64,000 bases of DNA from Burkholderia cepacia (GTDB lineage: Bacteria > Pseudomonadota > Gammaproteobacteria > Burkholderiales > Burkholderiaceae). This document shows positions 26,099 to 34,173 of the stretch, piece by piece. Made by a program: the position numbers and the translations under genes. The stretch's first letter is position 1. Each line of letters opens with the position of its first letter. The stretch is from contig NZ_CP013442.1 in the NCBI RefSeq assembly GCF_001718835.1, positions 620,001-684,000 on the forward strand, in the 5' to 3' direction. Below the pieces are notes generated by a model. It was not told the origin of the DNA. It did not search any database and worked only from the letters and a program-made list of their open reading frames with translations.

Positions 26099-27082
26099 TC
26101 AGTTCCGCCCGGTGCTAAGCACCACCTTTCCGGCCACCTTGCGCTGGCGCAGCAGCTCGATTGCGTCCGCAGCCTCCGACAGTTCCATGACGCGCGACAC
26201 GTGCGGTGCGAGCTTGCCGGCCTCGAACCAGCCGAACAGCGTGGCGAACGCCTTGCGCACCCAGTCCGGCCGGCTCGCCCGGTAGTGCCCCCAGTAGAAG
26301 CCCATCACGTCGCAGTTCTTGACCAGCAGCAGGTTCGCCGGCACGCGCGGGATCTCACCGCTCGCGAAACCGATGACGACGATGCGCGCCTCGGGCGCGA
26401 CCACCCGCAGGCTGGCGTCGAACGCGGCCCCGCCGACCGGGTCGTACACGACGTTCACCCCCTTCCCGCCGGTCAGCGCCTTCACCTGCTCGCGAAAATC
26501 GTCCCGGCCGGCCTCGATCACGTGGTGCGCGCCGCTGCGGCGGGCAGCCGCCCGCTTGTCCTCCGAGCTCGCCACCGCGATCACCGTGGCACCGAGCGCC
26601 CGGCCCACTTCGATAGCGGTCAGGCCGGTGCCGCTGCCCGCGCCGTGCACCAGCAGCGTCTCGCCCTCCTGCAGCTTCGCGCGCCACGTGAGCGCGCCGT
26701 ACGACGTGCCGTAGGCGATGGCGAAACCTGCGCCGGTCGTGAAATCCATCGACGCTGGCATCCTGAACAGGTTCGCGGCAGGCAGCACGACCTCGTCCGC
26801 GAAGCCGCCCCACGCAAGGATGCCCATCACCCGGTCGCCGACCGACACCGACGTCACGCCGGGCGCCGTCTCGACGACCGTGCCCGCAATTTCGAAACCC
26901 GGCACGAACGGCAGCGCCGGCTTGGTCTGGTAGCGCCCCTCGACGATCAACGTGTCCGCGAAATTGATGCCGCACGCATGCACGTCGATCCGCGCCTCGC
27001 CCGCCGCGAGCGGCGCCGACGTCACGTCCCGCAGCGCCAGCGCCCCGGTGCCGTCATAGGCTTCACACACGATCGCTCGCAT
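26099..27082 (-). CDS. Zinc-free MDR-family NADPH:quinone oxidoreductase / enoyl reductase
   Basis: This is a medium-chain dehydrogenase/reductase of 327 residues. It begins GROES-like (MRAIVCEAYDG) and has a Rossmann NADPH motif GAGSGTGLTAIEVG near residue 150, then the typical YDPVGG segment near 220. The structural-zinc cysteines of alcohol dehydrogenases are absent, so it belongs with quinone oxidoreductases and trans-acting enoyl reductases. The start at 27082 lies two bases after the stop of the flavoprotein gene, which implies tight coupling; the longer upstream frame is an artefact of overlap. The first PKS module has DH and KR but no ER, so a trans-enoyl-reductase role is possible. 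A redox tailoring role on the released acid is equally possible. Confidence 0.85.
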   Translation of the reverse strand: MRAIVCEAYDGTGALALRDVTSAPLAAGEARIDVHACGINFADTLIVEGRYQTKPALPFVPGFEIAGTVVETAPGVTSVSVGDRVMGILAWGGFADEVVLPAANLFRMPASMDFTTGAGFAIAYGTSYGALTWRAKLQEGETLLVHGAGSGTGLTAIEVGRALGATVIAVASSEDKRAAARRSGAHHVIEAGRDDFREQVKALTGGKGVNVVYDPVGGAAFDASLRVVAPEARIVVIGFASGEIPRVPANLLLVKNCDVMGFYWGHYRASRPDWVRKAFATLFGWFEAGKLAPHVSRVMELSEAADAIELLRQRKVAGKVVLSTGRN

Positions 27083-27084
27083 GA

Positions 27085-28251
27085 TCAAGCCCCGGCCGGC
27101 ACGTCGTCGGCGCGCGCGCCCGGACGGCCATCCTGCTCGATGCCTGCCGGCCCGGCCGACAGCATGTGTTCGACCCGTTCCGCAGCCTCGAGCGCGCATC
27201 CCCACGACAACGTCACACCGGCCCCACCATGCGCGTAGTTGTGCAGGATGTGCGTGCCCGATACCGCTTCGAGCCGCACGTTGCCATGCCTGAACGGCCG
27301 CAGCCCGGCCCGCACCGGCTCGCCCGGATCGATCTCGGCGTTCGCGAGCGCGGGCATGAACTCGATGCCCCGCCGGTACATCCGCCGGATCGGCTCGTGA
27401 TTGTCGAACCCGATGTCCGTGCTCCATTCGTCGGCTTCCGCGATCGCGCCGAGCACGATGCGGTCCTCGCCGCGCGGCACGATGAACACGATCTCGTCGA
27501 CGCCCGTCACGTGGTCGTGTGACACGCAGTGCGCCTGATCGAGGCGCGGGATCCTGCTGCCGTCGTTCACGAGGCGGATCACGGCGCCGCGCAGCGGATA
27601 CATCGGCTCGCCGCTCAGCTCGGCCGCCCCGAGGCCCGCGCAGTTGACGATCGCATCGACGCCAAAGTCCGCCTTCAGGCGCGCCTCGTTCGCCTGCAGG
27701 TCGCCTTCGATCCGCTGCTGGATGACCCGGATGTTCTTTGCGATCACCTGACCCAGCAGCCAGGCCATGTAGACGTCCGTATCGACCATCGGCGCGAGAT
27801 GGCAATACGCGTCGACGAGTCCGAAGTCCGGATTCACGCCGTTCTCGCGGATCAGTGCCGGATCGCGCCGGAAACCCGGCACGTGCTGGCGGATCTCGTT
27901 CATCTTCTCGAGATGGAGCGCGTGCTCCTCGATGCGGTTGCGGAAGTAGAAATTGACCGGACGGATGTAGACGCCGGTCGCCGGATCGGCCGCGAGCGTC
28001 TCGAACTTGCGGAACGAGACCATGCACCAGTGCTTCGAGCGCTCCAGCGAAACCTCGTCGTGGTGATAGCCACAGACGGCGGGCGGCCATTCCCACAGGG
28101 CGCCGGCCACCACCGACGTGATGTTTGGCGCGAATTTCTCGCCGACGACCGTCACGCTGATGCCGCGCTTGTGCAGGCACAGCGCAGTCGTCAGGCCGGC
28201 CACGCCGGCACCTATGACGAGCGCGCGCCCCTTCTCTCCAGGTTCCCTCAT
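27085..28251 (-). CDS. D-amino-acid-oxidase-like FAD oxidoreductase
   Basis: This 388-residue member of the DAO family oxidises an amine at the expense of FAD. The FAD Rossmann motif VIGAGVAGLTTALCL has Gly14, Gly16 and Gly19. Near residue 300 is GLRPFRHGNVRLE, containing the Arg that binds the substrate carboxylate in D-amino-acid oxidases. The C-terminal HNYAHGGAGVTLSWGCALEA is the canonical DAAO signature. The ATG at 28251 is preferred over an earlier in-frame codon at 28278 because GGAGAAG lies just upstream. It follows bioF by 101 bases and abuts the MDR gene. Its job in the pathway is unclear. It might set the oxidation state of the amino group of the product or consume a D-amino acid; nothing in the sequence decides this. 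Confidence 0.88.
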   Translation of the reverse strand: MREPGEKGRALVIGAGVAGLTTALCLHKRGISVTVVGEKFAPNITSVVAGALWEWPPAVCGYHHDEVSLERSKHWCMVSFRKFETLAADPATGVYIRPVNFYFRNRIEEHALHLEKMNEIRQHVPGFRRDPALIRENGVNPDFGLVDAYCHLAPMVDTDVYMAWLLGQVIAKNIRVIQQRIEGDLQANEARLKADFGVDAIVNCAGLGAAELSGEPMYPLRGAVIRLVNDGSRIPRLDQAHCVSHDHVTGVDEIVFIVPRGEDRIVLGAIAEADEWSTDIGFDNHEPIRRMYRRGIEFMPALANAEIDPGEPVRAGLRPFRHGNVRLEAVSGTHILHNYAHGGAGVTLSWGCALEAAERVEHMLSAGPAGIEQDGRPGARADDVPAGA

Positions 28252-28352
28252 GTCTTCTCCATGAATCGGTCGCGCCACGCGACGTCGAGGCGGCCGACAG
28301 GAAGCAGCAATGACGGGCGCGCCGCGCCCGCCGCACGGACTACTGCGGATGA

Positions 28353-29528
28353 TCAGCCCCCGGCCGGTGCGTCCGAGCGCGGAACGCGCTGCCGGATCAC
28401 CGTCGCGAGACGCTCGATCTCGTCGTCGGGATGGCCTGCGGTGATCAGGACGCGCAGGCGGGCCGTGCCGCGCGGCACCGTGGGCGGACGGATCGCGGTC
28501 ACGAAGAAGCCTTCATCGGCAAGCATGCGCGATGCGTTCAGCGTGGCCATCTCGTCGCCGATGATGATCGGCACGATCGGAGTCTGCGGCTCGGGGATGC
28601 CCAGCGACGCCGCGAACGCCTTCGCTTTCGCGAGCGGCCGCTCGACAAGCGCCGGATCGGTGGCGATGATCTCGAGCGACGCGATGGTCGCCGCGACCGT
28701 CGCCGGGGGTTGGCCCGTCGTCAGTCCATAGGTGCGCGCGCGGTTGCGGATCAAGTCGATCACCGGGGCCGAGGCTGCGAGGTAGCCGCCGTAGCTGCCC
28801 ACCGCCTTGCCTAGCGTGCCCATCTTCAGGGGTACGCGCGCGTCGCGCCCGGTCGCGAAGGTCGCGCCGCGCCCTTGCCCCACGACACCGATGCCGTGCG
28901 CGTCGTCGGACATCACCCAGGTGTCAAAACGATCGCCAAGCGCGACCAACTCCTCGAGCGGTGCGATGTCGCCGTCCTGTGAGAACACGCCGTCGGTCAA
29001 CAGGATCGCCTTGCCATGCGCGCGCCGGTGCTCGTCCAGCAGCGCCTCGACGTGGGCGAGATCGTTATGCCGGAACCCGACGATCCGGCCGCGCGACAAC
29101 TGCGCGCCCGCCCACAGGCAGCCGTGCGCGAGTTCGTCGATGAGGATCAGATCCTCCTTGCCGACGAGGGCCGGGACAATGCCCGAGTTCGCGAGGTAAC
29201 CCGAGCCGAACACGCAGGCGGTCTCCGTGCCCATCAGGCCGGCGAGCCGCGCTTCGAGATCGGCGAACAGCGGGTGATTGCCGGTCACGAGCCGCGACGC
29301 GCCGGCACCGGCCCCATAGCGGCGAATCGCGGCGATCGCCGCTTGCTTCACCACCGGATGCTGGGTGAGATTGAGGTAGTCGTTGCACGAGAACGAAAGC
29401 AGCCGGCGTCCGTCCCGGCGGATCCAGATTCCTTCGCTTCGATCTGTTTCCGTGAGTGCGCGACGCAAGTTCGACGCGCTCAGCTCCGCGAGCTTTTGCT
29501 CTGCAAATGAATCAAGCGAATGTGTCAC
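28353..29528 (-). CDS. bioF: 8-amino-7-oxononanoate synthase-type PLP enzyme
   Basis: This alpha-oxoamine synthase (391 residues) is expected to condense alanine with a pimeloyl thioester to give KAPA. The PLP lysine is Lys241 in GTLGKAVGSYGGY, the Asp-Asp-Ala-His motif is at 208-211, and His135 stacks on the cofactor. The sequence most resembles the BioF subtype common in alpha-proteobacteria, recalled from its RYGAGAGASRLVTGNHPLF block, rather than the usual beta-proteobacterial bioF. The segment 267-275 (TYGLTTGQPP) differs from the usual F-I-Y-S-T-G-L-P-P, which lies at the active site. The GTG start at 29528 is preceded by AGAGGG. It is the first gene of the PKS operon. It may be a spare BioF that is insensitive to the product, or it may make a pathway precursor. 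Confidence 0.88.
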   Translation of the reverse strand: MTHSLDSFAEQKLAELSASNLRRALTETDRSEGIWIRRDGRRLLSFSCNDYLNLTQHPVVKQAAIAAIRRYGAGAGASRLVTGNHPLFADLEARLAGLMGTETACVFGSGYLANSGIVPALVGKEDLILIDELAHGCLWAGAQLSRGRIVGFRHNDLAHVEALLDEHRRAHGKAILLTDGVFSQDGDIAPLEELVALGDRFDTWVMSDDAHGIGVVGQGRGATFATGRDARVPLKMGTLGKAVGSYGGYLAASAPVIDLIRNRARTYGLTTGQPPATVAATIASLEIIATDPALVERPLAKAKAFAASLGIPEPQTPIVPIIIGDEMATLNASRMLADEGFFVTAIRPPTVPRGTARLRVLITAGHPDDEIERLATVIRQRVPRSDAPAGG

Positions 29529-29545
29529 TCGGTCCCTCTCTTCCC

Positions 29546-29567
29546 GATGTTCCGTTCAATGAACATC
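29546..29567. promoter_or_regulatory. Inverted repeat just upstream of bioF
   Basis: GATGTTC (29546-29552) and GAACATC (29561-29567) form a perfect 7-base inverted repeat with an 8-base spacer, 18 bases before the GTG start of the first operon gene. It could be a repressor operator or a 5'-UTR hairpin. No transcription start is known, so the choice between these is open. Confidence 0.4.
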
Positions 29568-29855
29568 CGTACCGCGCTGCCCGCGCGTCCGGCACAAGGT
29601 AACGCCATCCCCGCGGGGCGTCGCGGCCATGGGTGCATGTCCATCATCTGAATGCCGGCCCCGATCCGTCGGCGCGCACTCGGAAAACACCGGGTATTTC
29701 CATGAAAAAATACGAATATGCATTGATGCACGGCCCCTTCAATCTCTTGCTCATTTGTGACAGGCACATCGAATTCGCAACGGAGTCGCTTAGTGCCTCA
29801 TACAGACGACACCATTGCGGCTTCGGCGACTTTCGCGCAAGAAAGGTTCGAATTA

Positions 29856-29870
29856 GGTCGTTTCTCGACC
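29856..29870. promoter_or_regulatory. Inverted repeat GGTCG-N5-CGACC
   Basis: GGTCG (29856-29860) and CGACC (29866-29870) are flanked by TTA and AAA, which extends the symmetry imperfectly. It lies about 330 bases upstream of the bioF start, in the region expected to contain the operon promoter. It is a candidate regulator site only. Confidence 0.25.
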
Positions 29871-29914
29871 AAATCCCAATAAAAGCACTGTTGCAATAAA
29901 AAACAAGAAACCGA

Positions 29915-29935
29915 CGTGACTCTCAGGCAGTCACG
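29915..29935. promoter_or_regulatory. Inverted repeat CGTGACT-N7-AGTCACG
   Basis: Perfect 7-base arms at 29915-29921 and 29929-29935 with a 7-base spacer give a 21-base dyad, the usual size for a dimeric transcription factor site. It is upstream of the biosynthetic operon. No regulator gene is present in the visible operon, so any factor would act from elsewhere. Confidence 0.35.
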
Positions 29936-30337
29936 AGCCCCGTGATATCAGGCTTATCGATCAAATCAGCGCCACATCACTCGGCAATCTTGTTTTCTTA
30001 AATATCTCGGTATTGATTTTGAATCTATCTTGCCTGTTAACCGGCATTAGCAAGCCAGGAACTGACTTGATCGGCCACTGAACCCGGCCCGTTTTGTTTT
30101 CCGCACTGAAAAGCGTAAGGGCGTGCCAGAACGACGCACATCAAAGCGCTGGCCGACAGACTCGGGGGAGTTTCTTCAACGGGACATTGCGATAATGATG
30201 CGATCCTCTTTAAACAATCTAAATCTCCGTTAGCTGAAAGCTCATCGAGTCGACAAGGTAGTACACGGCGTTTTCAAAGTCAACTTTATTGGCATTTTTA
30301 TGTCGCGCGCGCAAGCGCAAGCATTAAACTCAATATT

Positions 30338-30367
30338 TTGTCGATTTGATTTGAATTTGTTTACAAT
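30338..30367 (+). promoter_or_regulatory. Possible sigma-70 promoter for the DUF1697 gene
   Basis: TTGTCG (30338-30343) and TACAAT (30362-30367) are separated by 18 bases and sit about 200 bases upstream of the ATG at 30566. The AT-rich context makes chance matches more likely. Confidence 0.3.
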
Positions 30368-30565
30368 CTTGCATGGCGACATGCCGATTCGTTAGGCCCT
30401 GCGATAAATAACAGGAGATTGATCTGAAATTCGATTCAAATTGGGTGATTGACGCCGTTACACGACTCATCACCGGCGGTATCGGCCGGCGGCATTCACG
30501 GCGGAGGACCTTGTTGGTCTTCCTCTATAGAATGGATCCTCCTTCCACCAGAATCCCTTATATCC

Positions 30566-31096
30566 ATGCGTTACATCTGCCTGCTTAGAGGAATCAACGT
30601 CAGCGGCCATCGCAAGGTGACAATGAAAGAATTGCTGGAAATGTGCACGGATTTGAAATTCCGGAACGCCGTCAGCTACTTGCAGAGCGGCAATCTGGTT
30701 CTCGAATCGACGCTGAAGGCAGCCGAACTCGAATCAACGCTCGAGCGCGAAATCGCCGACCGTTTCGGCTATGCCGATGTCTCCGTGATGGCGCTCACCA
30801 AGGCCGGCCTCTCGGCCGTGATCGACGCACTACCGAAGCACTGGCGCGAGTACGACCCGTCCAAGCTGCACTTCTCGTTCCTGAAGATGGCGGGCGCCCA
30901 AGCCGGCAGCGCCGCGTCGAAAGACTATCTTCCCGACGAGTACGCGGTCGGCGAGCGCGTGGTCTATGTCCATTGCCCGAACGGATATGGACGCACCAAG
31001 CTGAACAACAGCTTCGTCGAACGGCTGACTGGCACGCAGGCCACGACCCGCAACTGGAACACCACGCACCACCTGCTTGAACTCGTCGCGGCCTAG
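30566..31096 (+). CDS. DUF1697 family protein
   Basis: This 176-residue soluble protein begins MRYICLLRGINVSGHRKVTM, the hallmark of the DUF1697 family (RGINVGG..K..M near the N-terminus), and later has FGYADVSVMALT and the C-terminal NSFVERLTGTQATTRNWNT stretch in which T-RNW-T is the family signature. The function of the family is not established. An upstream in-frame ATG at 30449 would add 39 residues with no family similarity, so the start at 30566 is preferred. The gene is divergent from the biosynthetic operon and is the first gene beyond the AT-rich spacer. It is common in Burkholderia genomes and probably unrelated to the cluster. Confidence 0.88.
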   Translation: MRYICLLRGINVSGHRKVTMKELLEMCTDLKFRNAVSYLQSGNLVLESTLKAAELESTLEREIADRFGYADVSVMALTKAGLSAVIDALPKHWREYDPSKLHFSFLKMAGAQAGSAASKDYLPDEYAVGERVVYVHCPNGYGRTKLNNSFVERLTGTQATTRNWNTTHHLLELVAA

Positions 31097-31195
31097 TCGG
31101 CGCGGCATCTGAACGACCCAGCGCCAGCTCGCCCAGGGCCAGCGCACGACTATCTGCCCGAGGCGCGCGCGTTCGCGATCCAGCTTCAGAACTAT

Positions 31196-31462
31196 ATGAA
31201 CGTGAAGCTGTCTCCCGACGCGGTCGCGCTCGTCTACGAGGAAGTGTTCGGACGTCACGGCAAAATGCATTGGCTCGTTCATATGAAGACCCCGTCCGAC
31301 TACGGCCGCCTCCTCGACCTGGTCGATCACGACAAGGCGTTTCAGGATATCTACCAGGAAGACCGTCTGCCCGAGCGAGGCGGTGGCGACTGGGCGCGGA
31401 TCTGCGTCCAGGGCAGCTTCCGCGAGCACGTGATCGTGCCGCGGCACGGTTTCGCACGCTAA
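31196..31462 (+). pseudogene. Probable 5'-truncated gene, Burkholderia hypothetical family
   Basis: An 88-residue frame reads MNVKLSPDAVALVYEEVFGR and ends IVPRHGFAR. Coding-like sequence continues upstream of the ATG in the same frame (DYLPEARAFAIQLQNY) back to the DUF1697 stop codon at 31094-31096, and no ribosome site precedes the ATG. This suggests the 5' part of a longer gene was lost when it was joined to the DUF1697 gene. It may belong to the uncharacterised family DUF6039, recalled from memory and not verified. It contains no recognisable catalytic motif. It could still be expressed by read-through from the upstream gene. Confidence 0.5.
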
Positions 31463-31465
31463 GCG

Positions 31466-31654
31466 ATGGACGAACCGGATCCGCGCAGCTTGCTTCCTCC
31501 CGCGCGTCACCAGATCGCGGACGCTGCCGCAGCGTGCGCGCAGTGCCACAAACCGATGGCCGCCGACGACCTGTCCTCCACTACGGGGCGCTCGGACGCG
31601 CTGCGGCAATGCCGCCGTTGCCGGCGACTGTCCCAGACATCACAAATCTTTTAA
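31466..31654 (+). CDS. Possible small protein with two CxxC pairs
   Basis: A 62-residue frame starts three bases after the preceding stop codon. It contains CAQC and, 24 residues later, CRRC, a spacing compatible with a small zinc-binding knuckle. There is no good ribosome site, the sequence is rich in Arg and Ala as random GC-rich frames are, and I recognise no family. It may be spurious. Confidence 0.25.
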   Translation: MDEPDPRSLLPPARHQIADAAAACAQCHKPMAADDLSSTTGRSDALRQCRRCRRLSQTSQIF

Positions 31655-31731
31655 CTTTCCGTGAGGACTTCGACACCGGCCGCTGACTACGATGGGCGCA
31701 TGTTTTCAGGACCTGCTGCCAGGAGCCCATC

Positions 31732-32247
31732 ATGCCCACCCGCAGACATCTGCTGTTCGCCGGCGCCACCGGCCTCGCCGCGCTCGCCGCGCTGACCTCC
31801 GCGGGCCGCCGCGCGCTGTTGCGCAGCGCCGTCGCCGCCCCGGCGGCCGGCGGCTTCGAAGTCACCCTCAGCGACGCCGAATGGCATCGCCGGCTCACGC
31901 CCGCCCAGTACACGGTCCTGCGCGAAGCCGGCACCGAACGGCCGTACACCAGCCCGCTGAACGACGAGCACCGGCACGGCACGTTCGCGTGCGCCGGCTG
32001 CGACCTCGCGCTGTTCTCGTCGGCCACCAAGTTCGACAGCCATACGGGCTGGCCGAGCTTCTGGAAGCCGCTCGACCACGCGGTCGCCACCCACACCGAC
32101 GCGTCGTTCGGGATGATCCGCACCGAAGTGCACTGCCGCCGCTGCGGCGGCCATCTCGGCCACGTGTTCGACGACGGCCCGCCGCCGACCGGCCTGCGCT
32201 ACTGCATGAACGGCCTCGCCCTCACGTTCCATCCGACCCCGGCCTGA
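31732..32247 (+). CDS. msrB: Exported peptide-methionine (R)-S-oxide reductase
   Basis: MsrB reduces the R-epimer of methionine sulfoxide in proteins. The 171-residue protein has a twin-arginine-like leader (TRRHLLFAG, hydrophobic stretch to about residue 36), so it should act in the periplasm. Zinc ligands are Cys87, Cys90, Cys135 and Cys138, and the catalytic cysteine is Cys158 in RYCMNG. Motifs SHTGWPSFW and HLGHVFDDGP are typical. It is the first gene of a three-gene set with dipZ (31 bases downstream) and msrA, which together would form a self-contained periplasmic repair system. AGGAG at 31718-31722 sets the start. Confidence 0.95.
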   Translation: MPTRRHLLFAGATGLAALAALTSAGRRALLRSAVAAPAAGGFEVTLSDAEWHRRLTPAQYTVLREAGTERPYTSPLNDEHRHGTFACAGCDLALFSSATKFDSHTGWPSFWKPLDHAVATHTDASFGMIRTEVHCRRCGGHLGHVFDDGPPPTGLRYCMNGLALTFHPTPA

Positions 32248-32278
32248 TCCCGCCCCGAAACCCCACGGAGACTGCCTC

Positions 32279-34141
32279 ATGCTGCTCATCGTCCTTGCCT
32301 ATCTCGGCGGCGTGCTCACGATCCTGAGCCCGTGCATCCTGCCCGTGCTGCCGTTCGTGTTCGCGCGCGCCGACCAGCCGTTCGTCCGCACCGGCCTGCC
32401 GCTGCTGGCCGGCATGGCGCTCACGTTCGCCGTCGTCGCGACGCTCGCGGCCGTCGGCGGCGGCTGGGTCGCGCAGGCCAACCAGGCCGGCCGCTGGGTC
32501 GCCATCGTGCTGCTCGCGGTGTTCGGCCTGACGTTGCTGATGCCGCGCCTCGCGGAGCACCTGACGCGCCCGCTCGTCGCCGCCGGCAACCGCCTCACCG
32601 GCTTCGCGCAACGCGACGGCCGCCCGGCCGGCCCCGCGTCGTCGCTGCTGCTCGGCGTCGCGACCGGCCTGCTGTGGGCGCCGTGCGCGGGCCCGATCCT
32701 CGGGCTCGTGCTGACCGGCGCCGCGCTGCGCGGTGCAAGCGTCGGCACGACGCTGCTGCTGGTCGCGTATGCGGCCGGCGCGGCGACGTCGCTCGGCGTC
32801 GCGCTCGTGATCGGCGGCAAGGTGTTCGCCGCGATGAAGCGCTCGCTCGGCGCCGGCGAATGGATCAAGCGCGGGATCGGCGCGGCGCTGCTGGCCGGCG
32901 TCGGTGCGATCGCGCTCGGCCTCGACACGGGCGCACTCGCGCAACTGTCGACCGTCACGACGGGCGGGCTCGAGACGAAGCTCGTCGACCGCCTCTCGGG
33001 GCGCGGGCCGGCCGCGCAACCGGCGATGGCCGCGACGGGCGCCGCGGACGGCACGACGACCGCCGCAGGCGCGCCCGTGCAGCCGGACGGCGCGATGATG
33101 CGGGCCGCGGACACGTCGCCGCAACCGGCCGTGCAGGCGATGCGCGCCGCCGCCGCACCGGCCACGCTGCCCGTCGAGGGCACGCTGCCGTCGCTCGACG
33201 GCGCGGTGCAGTGGCTGAACTCGCCGCCGCTGACGGCGGCCGGCCTGCGCGGCAAGGTGGTGCTGGTCGATTTCTGGACGTATTCGTGCATCAACTGCCT
33301 GCGCACGCTGCCGTACACGACCGCGTGGGCGCGCAAGTACGCGCCGTACGGGCTCGTCGTGATCGGCGTGCACGCGCCCGAATTCGCGTTCGAGCGCGAC
33401 ATCGGCAACGTGAAGAAGGCCGTGCACGACCTGGGCATCGACTTCCCGGTCGCGATCGACAACCACTTCACGATCTGGCGCGCATTCAACAACGAATACT
33501 GGCCCGCGCACTACTTCGTCGACGCGCGGGGCCGCGTGCGCCGTCACCACTTCGGCGAAGGCGAGTACGCGGAATCGGAGCACGCGATCCAGTCGCTGCT
33601 CGCCGAGGCCGGCCATCCGGAAGCGCTGAACGTGCCGCTCGGGCTTGCCGGCGCGCCCGCGCAAGGCGCGCAGGCCGCCGACAACGCGGACGTCCGCTCG
33701 CCCGAAACCTACGTCGGCTACGCACGCGCCGAGGATTTCGTGTCGCCCGGCGGCGTGGTGCGCGATGCGGCGTACCACTACGCCGAGCCGGCTCGTCCCG
33801 GTCTGAACGACTGGGGCCTCGCCGGCACGTGGCGGATCGGCGCCGAACGCGCGACGCTCGCGGCGCCGGCCGGCCGCATCGTCTACCGCTTCCACGCACG
33901 CGACCTGCACCTGGTGCTCGGCCCCGGCGAGGACGGCAAGCCGGTGCGCTTTCGCGTGACGCTCGACGGCGCGGCTCCCGGCGCCGCGCACGGCAGCGAC
34001 GTCGATGCGCAAGGCTACGGCACCGTGACCGGACAACGCCTGTACCAGCTGGTCCGGCAGCCCGGCACGATCGCCGATCGCACGTTCTCGATCGAGTTTC
34101 TCGATCCCGGCGTGAATGCCTATGCGTTCACGTTCGGCTGA
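32279..34141 (+). CDS. dipZ: DipZ: CcdA-like membrane domain fused to thioredoxin-like domain
   Basis: This 620-residue electron-transfer protein moves reducing power from cytoplasmic thioredoxin to periplasmic partners. Residues 1-235 are a CcdA/DsbD-type membrane domain with several helices and the two conserved Cys-Pro sites, SPCILPVLPFV near residue 19 and APCAGPILG near 141. An Ala/Pro-rich linker follows (about 240-300). A thioredoxin-like domain at 310-460 has Cys337 and Cys340 in YSCINC. The C-terminal 130 residues resemble the carbohydrate-binding-like domain found in DipZ proteins. Its position between msrB and msrA argues that its partners are the two exported methionine sulfoxide reductases. 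Confidence 0.93.
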   Translation: MLLIVLAYLGGVLTILSPCILPVLPFVFARADQPFVRTGLPLLAGMALTFAVVATLAAVGGGWVAQANQAGRWVAIVLLAVFGLTLLMPRLAEHLTRPLVAAGNRLTGFAQRDGRPAGPASSLLLGVATGLLWAPCAGPILGLVLTGAALRGASVGTTLLLVAYAAGAATSLGVALVIGGKVFAAMKRSLGAGEWIKRGIGAALLAGVGAIALGLDTGALAQLSTVTTGGLETKLVDRLSGRGPAAQPAMAATGAADGTTTAAGAPVQPDGAMMRAADTSPQPAVQAMRAAAAPATLPVEGTLPSLDGAVQWLNSPPLTAAGLRGKVVLVDFWTYSCINCLRTLPYTTAWARKYAPYGLVVIGVHAPEFAFERDIGNVKKAVHDLGIDFPVAIDNHFTIWRAFNNEYWPAHYFVDARGRVRRHHFGEGEYAESEHAIQSLLAEAGHPEALNVPLGLAGAPAQGAQAADNADVRSPETYVGYARAEDFVSPGGVVRDAAYHYAEPARPGLNDWGLAGTWRIGAERATLAAPAGRIVYRFHARDLHLVLGPGEDGKPVRFRVTLDGAAPGAAHGSDVDAQGYGTVTGQRLYQLVRQPGTIADRTFSIEFLDPGVNAYAFTFG

Positions 34142-34173
34142 GCGCCGGCGGACTTCTTGCACAGGAGCACATC

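Larger units (their letters stand above)
29568..30565. other. AT-rich intergenic region between the biosynthetic operon and DUF1697 gene
   Basis: About 1 kb without a convincing gene separates divergent transcription units. From about 29,700 to 30,450 the DNA is markedly richer in A and T than its neighbours. It contains runs such as TTTTCTTAAATATC and short direct repeats (CAATAAAA twice near 29,880), but I see no complete coding frame with a ribosome site. It should hold the operon promoter on the minus strand. Such AT-rich stretches in Burkholderia often mark acquired DNA or silencer binding; that is inference. Confidence 0.6.

Noticed and set aside
25063..29528. Interpretation of bioF and bioB as an ordinary biotin biosynthesis operon
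   Set aside because: bioA and bioD are absent, and the genes are separated by a flavoprotein and an MDR oxidoreductase and run into a PKS. It remains possible only if the genome has no other copies.
29633..29899. An 88-residue plus-strand open frame in the AT-rich spacer
   Set aside because: It has no ribosome site or recognisable domain, and its first part lies over ordinary GC-rich upstream sequence. I treat it as chance.
30350..30367. TTGTTTACAA resembling half of a biotin operator (BirA box)
   Set aside because: Only about ten bases match, the second half site at the right spacing is missing, and it faces the DUF1697 gene rather than the bioF operon.
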